Below are positions 51,986 through 62,100 of a DNA stretch of 64,000 bases, piece after piece. Position 1 is the first letter of the stretch. Every line of letters begins with the position of its first letter. Position numbers and translations under genes: made by a program. Below the pieces are notes generated by a model that was not told the DNA's origin, searched no databases, and saw only the letters and a program-made list of their open reading frames with translations. Origin of the DNA: Macrostomum hystrix (Eukaryota > Platyhelminthes > Macrostomidae); assembly GCA_950097015.1 (NCBI GenBank), contig CATNEN010000038.1, positions 19,006,001 through 19,070,000 on the forward strand. The letters run 5' to 3'.

Positions 51986-52856
51986 TGCCCGATTTCACTT
52001 GATACATCTGGTGTGTATAAAATAAACAAAGCGCGTTTAAACCTTGACTGAGGCCAACACTTGTAGCAGTCAAATGACAAGAAAAAATCACAACAAGATC
52101 AATTGTAGATAACAATAAAGAGAGTATTTATTGAAGAGCAATTTTTAGCTTAAAAATACGCCAGTAATTCTTTCGTGCAGCAATCTTTTGCATGAATGCG
52201 GACTTCGGAATAAATATTATCTAACCAAGGTCTTTAAAAAAACATGGTGGAACAGGTTATAAAAATGTATTGTATCCTAATAAAAACGCAACGCCAAGTG
52301 CAGAATCTCAGATTCACTAAGTGAAATAGATAAAAAATTAGAAATTCTGTTAATCGAAAAATTCGACCAGTATTAAAAAGCCAAATTAAGGCGGTACACA
52401 GCGGCTGTAGCGTTTTTATGGCTTTCCGAACCTTACTTTAGCAGCCACATGTCAACTAGCGTACAAGAAAGAGACTGGAATATATTCTATGGGCTATTTT
52501 TAGCATTCAAGGTCAAGTAGCACGCGCGCTGGTGATGATAGTGGCTTCGTGAGCTATTTTTAGCTATAAACGTCATATAGCTGGCACGGAAATGAGTTTT
52601 TAATATGCGCGTCTCTACCAAAGAAATCGTTGGGCAATTCACAAGGTCGTTCCAATCGTTAGTAGGATTTGTAGCAAAAATAAAACAACGCACAAAACGC
52701 AGAACAAAAGCCATGGCCCTGGTAAAAATGTTTTTTGATCGCTTCAAATTTGCAGCCATAGCTGGTAAAATCACAGGATATGAGAAAGACTTAAATATAG
52801 TAAACAACTGATCAGATACTGACTGGCCAGTCATCATCGATTGAAAGTCAAGTGGG
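51986..52856. other. LAMTOR3 3' region
   Basis: AT-rich DNA downstream of LAMTOR3 on the minus strand. GCTATTTTTAGC occurs twice about 58 bases apart (52493 and 52552), each followed by a similar GTCA-containing stretch. The open minus frame at 52487-52984 partly overlaps the LAMTOR3 exon and is a shadow. Confidence 0.45.
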
Positions 52857-53393
52857 TCAAATCCGAACCGAGCCATCAGTGGGATCAGTTGGCACGATCC
52901 TCTGCAGTCTGCGCATCTGCTCTTCGAACGCCTTGTCGCTAAGGAGGTTTCTAGCGACGCCGATGTTGCAGCCAGGCCGGCCAACCACGGTTACAATGAG
53001 CGGCTGGCAGTTTAGCTGGACCACCTGATGGTTTATCACAGGCGTGACAGTTGCTATTCACACAAATCTCAACACCTACTGACGCAAAACTACAGTAGCG
53101 ATTCACACAAATCCATAGGACAATCTAGAAAAATAGCGGCCAAAACACACCGTCATCTGGTCGAACTGGCACACACAGCAGCTGGCAGTCCCTAGGCCGG
53201 CTTTGCTGGCGTGCTCGCCGACCTGACAGAAGCTGGGCACGAGGCCTCGCTTCAGCACTAGATCCACGGTCCACTGGCGCTCCGGCAGGGCCGCGGTGAT
53301 CAACGGCACCCCGCAACGGTCGGACAGCACGATTGCGTCGATTCCGTCCACAATGGACAGGTAGGTTTCCAGGAAACGCCTCACAGATTCCAT
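52857..53393 (-). CDS. LAMTOR3: LAMTOR3 (MP1), Ragulator roadblock subunit (2 exons)
   Basis: Exons in transcript order are 53393-53151 and 53024-52857, joined in phase 0 (ACG|GTGTGT donor, CATCAG acceptor), 136 residues. The fold is a single roadblock/LC7 domain: MESVRRFLETYLSIVDGIDA, then IVLSDRCGVPLI matching the family IVVSDRDGVPVI, then a helix and strands VCQFDQMTVVQLNCQPLIVT matching YYNTYQVVQFNRLPLVV, and a final helix. Human LAMTOR3 is 124 residues. In animals it dimerises with LAMTOR2 in the lysosomal Ragulator complex, which anchors Rag GTPases for mTORC1 and scaffolds MEK1-ERK. An upstream in-frame ATG at 53423 would add ten residues; 53393 agrees better with the family N-terminus. 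Confidence 0.9.
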
Positions 53394-53544
53394 TGTAAAT
53401 TGAGATTGTTTTCCAATTGGCAAGTGTTAGGTGAACTGAAAAAACAAACATATACACTACTATTTATGTACTACTATTTATGTATATTTTCTACAAAAGA
53501 AGCTAATATAAAAATTCAACTGGGCAACATTGTCAACTAGGCAT

Positions 53545-54150
53545 CATCATCAATGGGGAGTCATCATCAACTGGGGGATCATTGTCAACTGGGGGATCAT
53601 TGTCAACTGGGTGATCATTGTCAACTGGGGGATCATGGTCAACTGGGGGACCATTTTCAACTGGGGGATCATTGTCAACTGGGGGACCATTTTCAACTGG
53701 GGGATCATTGTCAACTGGGGGATCATTGTCAACTGGGGGATCATTGTCAACTGGGGGACCATTTTCAACTGGGGGATCATTGTCAACTGGGGGACCATTT
53801 TCAACTGGGGGATCATTGTCAACTGGGGGACCATTTTCAACTGGGGGATCATTGTCAACTGGGGGACCATTTTCAACTGGGGGATCATTGTCAACTGGGT
53901 GATCATTGTCAACTGGGGGATCATTGTCAACTGGGTGATCATTGTCAACTGGGGGATCATTGTAAACTGGCGGATCATTGTCAACTTGGGGAACATTGTC
54001 AACTGGGGGATCATTGTCAACTGGGGGATCATTGTCAACTGGGGGATCATTGTCAACTTGGGGAACATTGTCAACTGGGGGATCATGGTCAACTGGGGGA
54101 TCGTTGTCAACTGGGGGATCATCGTCAACTGGGTGATCATTGTAGCTTAA
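53545..54150. repeat. Minisatellite Q, 18-bp unit
   Basis: About 33 copies of TTGTCAACTGGGGGATCA, with a regular alternation between GGATCATTG and GGACCATTTTC types in the middle. It lies about 150 bases upstream of the LAMTOR3 start. Because the unit is 18 bp, five frames stay open; the products are only repeats. Confidence 0.97.
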
Positions 54151-54227
54151 AAAGCTGAAAATACAGCTGCTAAAAAGTATATACAAGACGAATTAAAAAT
54201 ATTTCTGCTCCCCGAAGGGGGGCAAAA

Positions 54228-54440
54228 CATGCTAGTCTGCTCTGAATTTTACATCATCAAGCAGTGTACAGTCTCACCGTGCCTTGGAGGTTGGCCCTCA
54301 AAAAGGGTGCAAATTTCGCGACAAGCCCCCACGCCTTCTCTACGCGTCTGCGCCCCAAATGAATGTGGCCTCGCCGCAGAATCGAGCTCAGGGACCTTAG
54401 TGCGAAAGGCAAAACGCGTTAACCGCTCTGCCACTCACTA
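54228..54440 (-). mobile_element. SINE family B, 3'-truncated copy
   Basis: The minus strand starts GAGTGGCAGAGCGGTTAACG, an intact A box, followed by GAGCTCGATTC as B box and the ATTCATTTGGGGCGCAGACG and GTACACTGCTTGATGAT body segments. It ends in a CCCCTTCGGGG hairpin-like sequence instead of the family tail. Confidence 0.85.
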
Positions 54441-55009
54441 GCAGTCTAGTAGTTATCTTAATTAAAAGACCTTAACAAACTAAAAACTCGTATTCTTAAA
54501 GGCGGTGCATTGCAAAATCACCAGCAAAAGTCTATTTATATTTGTTTTCTTGAAGCCAAATAAGGTGTCGCAAACCAAGCAAAACAGGAGGAACAAGGCA
54601 AATAAGTAAAAACTAAAAAATAAATGAGCATTCGTTTTCTGAGGAATTTATTATTCTTGCTTTAGAGTAAGAAAACGTATCACAGAACACAAAAAATAAA
54701 CTGTGATAAACATTTACCTATTTAATGGACTACAATAATGGATATGTTTATTTAAGCAGCACAAAACGTTTAAATTAAGAACAGTTTAATCGAATAATTG
54801 TTGCTCTTTATAAACAAAATCGAATGTTTTAATCGATGCCAAGACGCAAAATGAAAGAGTAATATTATAAAAAAAGAATTGTTTCGATATGAAAAGAAAG
54901 CCATAATAAAAAAAGATAAGTTATTTCAATATTCAAGTTCGATAACGTGCTGGCAAATATAAAAACGGGCTTAAAAACCAAAAAAGAAAAGCAAGTTAAG
55001 GAGTTTGGG
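54441..55009. other. AT-rich spacer
   Basis: No exon, array or transposon seen. Confidence 0.45.
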
Positions 55010-55575
55010 GGTTGGCAGAGATCGGTTGAATATTGATGGTGAGGAGTTGGGGGTTGGCGGAGATCGAGTGTACATTGAAGGTGAGGAGTTGGGGGTCGGC
55101 AGAGATCGAGTGTACATTGAGGGTGAGGAGTTGGGGGTTGGCGGAGATCGAGTGTACATTGAAGGTGAGGAGTTGGGGGTCGGCAGAGATCGAGTGTACA
55201 TTGAGGGTGAGGAGTTGGGGGGTTGGCGGAGATCGAGTGTACATTGAGGGTGAGGAGTTGGGGGGTTGGCGGAGATCGAGTGTACATTGAGGGTGAGGAG
55301 TTCGGGGTTGGCGGAGATCGAGTGTACATTGAGGGTGAGGAGTTGGGGGGTTGGCGGAGATCGAGTGTACATTGAGGGTGAGGAGTTCGGGGTTGGCGGA
55401 GATCGAGTGTACATTGAGGGTGAGGAGTTGGGGGGTTGGCGGAGATCGAGTGTACATTGAGGGTGAGGAGTTCGGGGTTGGCGGAGAATGCGTGTACACT
55501 GAGAGTGTGGAGTTAAGGGTTGGCAGAGATTGAGTGTACATTGAGCGTGATGAGTTAAGGATTGGCGGAGAACGA
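55010..55575. repeat. Minisatellite R, 42-43-bp unit
   Basis: About 13 copies of GGTGAGGAGTTGGGGGTTGG plus a CGGAGATCGAGTGTACATTGA-like remainder. One-base differences in the G run make 42- and 43-bp units and shift the reading frame. It lies downstream of the carboxypeptidase D-like gene. Confidence 0.95.
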
Positions 55576-56133
55576 TTGTTCACGCTAAAGGATGGTTGTT
55601 TTGGCATTGTTGGCTTTAACAAAAGTACGAGTGGATGTTGTAGTGTTAATCAGCAGTGGCCGATAAAAGTATGCAGGCTTTGAAATAAAGAAACAGTTAG
55701 AATCTAGCGATAAGTGAAAGTAAAACAGTGAAAACTCATGGAATGCTTACACAGGAATCAGTTTGAAAGGACGAAACACCTGGTTGCAGAAACAGCGAAT
55801 AGAACTAGAATAGGACGCCATTGAGGAGTCGGATTAAGGCTAATGTAATTGTGTTTGTGACACAAACCATACTCAACTATTTAACATAATCTAGTGAGTT
55901 TAGCAAAGTCAAGAAAACTTACGTGCGAAAAACAGCAAAAATCAAAGAAAAAAAGCAATTTCTACACAGGAAATAAACACAGATTCCAATAAGCAACAAT
56001 ACGCCCACACAGGAAATGCAAGCAGCTTAAACAAAAAAATCTTCAAAAGAGGAAACAATTAGCTTGAGTCACATTTAAATGAGAGTTTGAGGATCTGTGA
56101 ATAATAAATTGGAAATCCAATATCAAGCTTATA
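55576..56133. other. 3' UTR of the carboxypeptidase D-like gene
   Basis: Single-copy A-rich sequence just beyond the minus-strand stop codon at 56134. No other feature seen. Confidence 0.45.
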
Positions 56134-59100
56134 TTAGATGGCGGAGTCGCCACTGACGCTATTGCAGTGAGCCTCATCTGGATCATCGCTGGCTGGCACC
56201 TTGCTGTAGCGCAGGTCGCCGCGATGACTGAAAGCTGAAGCGCTCGAACCGGCGGCTCCCCGATTGGCGGAGCCGAGGAATCGCGACTGGCGGTCCAGGC
56301 TGTCATTGAAGCAGTAGCAGCAGCGGCAGCGGATTATCAAAGCTGTGACGACAAGCAGGCAGAGCATCAACACTGCGGACGCATCGGGGTGAGCCAGTGG
56401 TCAAGCTAACTCAAAAGCCTTGTCAATGAGTGAGTGGCAAATTAATAACCTCAAAAGCTTACCAACAATAGTAGCGATAATACCGCCAGCTGGGTATTGC
56501 TTTCTGATGGCGGAGAAATGCTTCGCCTCCTTACTAGCAATGTCCATAGCTGAACTGGAAACTCGCAAACGATCAACCTGGCTAGCGAAGCCATTGGCTG
56601 TTAGTCGAATAGTGTAGACACCAGGCGACAGCAGATAGTAGAATTCGCCATTTCTATCAGTTTTACGACTGTACGGGACGCCGTCAATGCTGACGGTTGC
56701 TAACGGAATCGGAGCACCACTGGACGAGTCGATTAGGCGGCCGCGAACGCCAACTAGAAGCTGCCAGCGAGAACAACGGACAGGAAATTGCCATCAGAGT
56801 CGAGTAAAAAAATAACGCTTTTAGATTGCATCTGACATATTTTTGGCAATACTGTGAGAGATACAATTCAGACTACTGACAACAGTAGAAAAGCAAAGAC
56901 CTGGCTGCAAAACTCTCACATAACACTAAAAAAGTATCGCCATAAAAATGGCAAGCTTAAAAGAGACTTCTGTGCACACTGAGAGTGGTGGGAGAGGACG
57001 GCGTGTGGCTATGGCTGACTGACGAAGGCAAACAAGCCAGAAACCGGTCTCGGTCTGCCAGCGCGAGGTTCGTTCCCCACTTTTAGTGTGTTACAAATAC
57101 TAACGGATTGCAGCGAATTCAGGTTATAATCAAATGATTTAGGTAAGAATTTAACTTGTGATGATAAGAAACAAACTAATAAACACATAAGCAAATTAAT
57201 TTTTTTTAAATATGAAAAACGGATAAGAGCAAAAAGGAATAAAAACTATTAATATAAGTACACACAGATTGAAATAAGAAACAACGGATTATGAAAAGAA
57301 CAAACGGATTAAGAAAAGAACAAACGGATTAAGAAAAGAACAAACGGATTATGAAAAGAACAAACGGATTATGAAAAGAACAAACGGATTATGAAAAGAA
57401 CAAACGGATTAAGAAAAGAACAAACGGATTAAGAAAAGAACAAACGGATGAGGAGAAAAGAACAAACGGATTAAGAAAAGAACAAACGGATTATGAAAAG
57501 AACAAACGGATTAATAAAAAAAACAAACGGATTATGAAAAGAACAAACGGATTAATAAAAGAACAAATGGAATTAGATTAAAACAAACGGATTAAGAAAA
57601 GAAGAAACGGATTAAGATAAGAAGAAACAGATTAAGAAAAGAAGAAACGGATTTAGATAAGAAGAAACGGATTTATATAAGAACAAACGGATTAAGAAAA
57701 GAACAAACGGATTATGAAAAGAACAAACGGATTAAGAAAAGAACAAACGGATTATGAAAAGAACAAACGGATTATGAAAAGAACAAACGGATTAAGAAAA
57801 GAACAAACGGATTATGAAAAGAACAAACGGATTAAGAAAAGAACAAACGGATTATGAAAAGAACAAACGGATTTATATAAGAACAAACGGATTAAGAAAA
57901 GAACAAACGGATTATGAAAAGAACAAACGGATTATGAAAAGAACAAACGGATTAATAAAAGAACAAACAGATTTAGATAAGAACAAACGGATTAAGAGGG
58001 GGGTCGGTGGCAGAGCGGTTACCGCGTTTGCCACTCGCACCACAGTCCCTAAGTTCGATTCCACGGCGAGGCCACATTCATTTGGGGCGCAGCCGCGGAG
58101 AGAAGGCTTGGGGGCTTGTCGTGCAATTTACGCCCTTGAGGGCCAACCTCCAAGGCACAGGGAAAGTGTACACTGCCTGACGATGAGAAAGTCAGGGCAG
58201 ATGTACACACCTGTGTGAGCGTATGCCTGCGTACAGTATCTGTGTGTGTGTGCTCAGGAGTCAGCGAAATGGGCAGAATTGCCTCCTCGCTGGCTGCGGG
58301 TCTAGTGTCACCAAATTATGTGTCATTGCCCGCAGCCCTCCTGCAATTATTATTATTATTATTATTAACGGATTAAAAAAACGGATTAAGAAAAAAACAA
58401 ACGGATTAAGAAAAGATAAGAACAAACGGATTAAGAAAAATTCGAACGGGTTTATAAAAAATTAACGGATTAATAAAAGAACAAATGGATTTAGATAAGA
58501 ATAAACGGATTTAGATAAGAACAAACGGATTTAGATAAGAACAAACGGATTTAGATAAGAACAAACGGATTAAATAAAAAACCGAACGGATTAAGGCAAG
58601 CGCTCACAGCGGCAGAGAGGGCATGCAGCAGAGCATCAGTGTTGGCTGCCCAGGCGCTGGCAGCTCGGCTTTGCTGCTGGGCGCAGCACTGCGGGGTGGC
58701 CGCGGCCAGCTGAAAATCCAGCGCGCTCTCACTCAGCCTGGCCGCTCCGAGGCAGCGCAGGATGGGCGCCGATTCGGTGGCGCAGGCGGCTCTCGGCTTC
58801 AATGTAGGAGGCCCGGAGCCAGACAGACGATGACAGCGTTCTACAGAGTGTCTACGGCTGTCCACAGGCGGAGCGCGGGCGTCGGCAACGGCGGCGGCAG
58901 TTGAAGCCGCCGGACCGGCTGGAACAATGCCAATACGAAGGTCGTCGTTGGCATTATCCGGATCAGCCACATCAAAGACAGCCGCCGATGCTGCCAGTGT
59001 GGAATTATTGCACAGAGAGGCGGTTGGCAGGCCAGTCAGCAGCAGGCGAAGTCGATGAACACCGACAGCTAGCCGGGCGAGGCGAAAGTCGCCCGCAGGG

Positions 59101-62100
59101 TCGGGACGGCACAATTGCAAGGCCAGGCCCAGCAGAAGCTGATGGTGAGATCGGGTGGCGAGAGTGGCACTGGGTCGGGACACGCCGCCATCAGAAGCGG
59201 AGTTGCCAAACAAGTCCAGACGAATGCGAGTTGAATCTGACGAGCTAAGAAAATGGTGTAATCGTATGTGAGATGCTTGAGAAGCTGAATCTATACAATC
59301 CTACTAACAGTAGCACAATATGAAAACTATAACAGCAGAACTACCAAGGGGGAATTCCCCCCCACAGACAATTTTTGCTGCACCCGATCGGAGCAACGCA
59401 AGCACACGAAACTCAAGAACTCGCGCCAACTTTTTGTCGCGCATCTTCTGAAATAAGAATCAAGTCGCCAGCTCTTCAGACCATGGAGATATTCAACGTT
59501 CTGGTCGGACTTTTCCATAAGTGCTAGTGTACGTCATGCAACCTTATACACAAATTAGCACTGCGCCTCAGTGCGGCCTTGCCAGGCCTTCAAAATTCAT
59601 CAGCACGTCACCCGAATGTGCCTGCATCATCTCCGTCTTCGGCGGTCAAATACCTTTATCTAGACGGACTACTGGACCTTCAGGGGCTACAACAGGTGGA
59701 AATAGGCCACTATGGACACCCTGACGCGAATTTCTTCGATTTCGCTAATCAAGCCTAAATATTAGGCGCAGCTCAACCGCAGGACACCATCGCCTAGTCT
59801 GTCAACCAATCAGTCACCACCCAACGCTGTTCAGTCCATGGACTGGGAAGGGGACGCCACACCCAACCATTTATCCCCGCGGCTAATGCTGTTACCCAAT
59901 CGACTGCTGGATGAACTGAAGCAACGCAGAGTTAAGTGTCTTGCTAAAGGACACAAATTGTTCCAGTAGAGCCAGGAATCGAACCCCCGACCTTCAAGTT
60001 GAGTCCGACAATTTAACTACCAGGCTTAGAGGCAGATTGAAATACAATCCAGCAAATATGTAACTTACACATCGAATTCAGTTCGCAAAGAGCAATTCCT
60101 ATGGTTGAAAAGTGCATCTAGCCTATGCAGAACATCTGAACGACTTCGGGCTGTTAATAAACCAGCTAGTTGAGCTTCGGTTGTGGCATCTAATAAGGCC
60201 GCCAGACCGCCGCGTTGCAACCGGAACTCCAGTCTGATTGGCGCAATTGCACCGTTTGAAACGGTGGACAGCGTTGAACAGGCGTAGCCTTTGGCGCAAG
60301 CTGTCATCACAGAGGCGTAACTGGAGCGGTCAACGGCTAAGCAAAATTCTCCTTTATTTGTTTGCCAAGCGGCTGGTAAAACCAATCGACTAGTTGAAAT
60401 TCGATCAAGGCCGAGCCAAAGACTGGCGCCGTTGGATTTCTCCGCCAAGGAGATTGGCAAACCGGTGCCGGCGTCAACAATGCGACCGCAGGCCACTGCG
60501 AAATTTGCGATGGTTCAGTTAATTGTGAGTTAATTTGGGTTTGACTCATAAATTATTAGATTCAAGGATTATAAGGATCACAAGGATTATTTATGACTTA
60601 TACGGTCACTCTTTGTAGACTCATTGAGTCACTCTTTGTGGACTCATTCAGTCAGTCTTTGTAGACTCATTCAGTCACTCTTTGTAGACTCATTCAGTCA
60701 CTCTGTGTAGACTCATTCAGTCACTCTTTGTAGACTCATTCAGTCACTCTGTGTAGACTCATTCAGTCACTCTTTGTAGACTCATTCAGTCACTCTTTGT
60801 AGACTCATTCAGTCAGTCTTTGTAGACTCATTCAGTCACTCTTTGTAGACTCATTCAGTCACTCTGTGTAGACTCATTCAGTCACTCTTTGTAGACTCAT
60901 TCAGTCACTCTTTGTAGACTCATTCAGTCACTCTTTGTAGACTCATTCAGCCACTCTTTGTAGACTCATTCAGTCACTCTTTGTAGACTCATTCATCCAT
61001 TCACAGACGACAATACGACTTGTCGGCTTGCAGATAATTTTTTTAACATTTTTGACACATTTATTACATATTTGATTGACAATGATTAATTTTTAGTACG
61101 ATCATTCGAGCTAGAATAAAATCAGTTATTGGAGACATTAATGACGCAATGCTTTAACAAATTGTTCATGCTGGTTACTGGGAGTTTTAGCTCTTTAGGA
61201 TTTTTCTTTGAAGCTGAACATTTCTATAGCTTGATTCCGATGCAGCGAATGAACAATAATATTCAAAGCGAGGTATCAATCACCAAGAATACTAAGAAAT
61301 TAAATAGATCTTACGTTTCACGAAAAAAAGCAAATCTGATTACATACTCGCGCATATTGAAGCATTAGAATTGTTGGAAAACACGAGCTTATTACACTGT
61401 ACAGGATGCATCCAAGACAGAATAAAGAAATTCAATAATGCACCACAGATTTCAACAATGAACACAACCATGCCCACAGAGATTGATAAAACCTTATACT
61501 CTATTGATTATAAATCAAACACTGGAAAGGCAAGCAAATAATGTTTTGTAATGCTGACATGCTGCATACAAAGAAAGCTATGTTTATGCAGTGAAGACGC
61601 TAAAAGCATTTAAATCCCACAACGACGTTCACGAGCTCGATTCCACGGCGAGGCTACATTTATTCGGGGCGCAGCAGCGGAGAGAAGGCTTATAGGGGCT
61701 GGTCTCGCAATTCACTCCTTTAAGAGCCAACCTCAAAGGCAGAGTGTACACTGCCTGACGAGTGCGTGGGGCTGTATCAATCTACATTCTACTACTGGAT
61801 TCTACAATCTCAGGAAAAGATTAATGGATCTACAAAGAAATTAGCGTTTAAGCCAACATGATAGTTAAATTAGTTTAAAGTCTTAACAATTGTATTGTCC
61901 CCATCGAAAAAAAGTTTTGCATTGAATCAGAACAAGAACGGCGAAAAGTTAAGGCACATAAAGTAGCAAATTAGATGAAATAGCAATGTAAAGTTATACT
62001 GAAGTATATTATAGTCACAAAAATAGACGAATAACAGATTGCACACTACTTGAAGAGAAAGGAAATCTAGGAAAATGTTAAAACAACTAAAAACTGTGGT

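Noticed and set aside
52487-52984. 165-codon minus-strand ORF
   Set aside because: It overlaps the second LAMTOR3 exon in another frame and has no family features.
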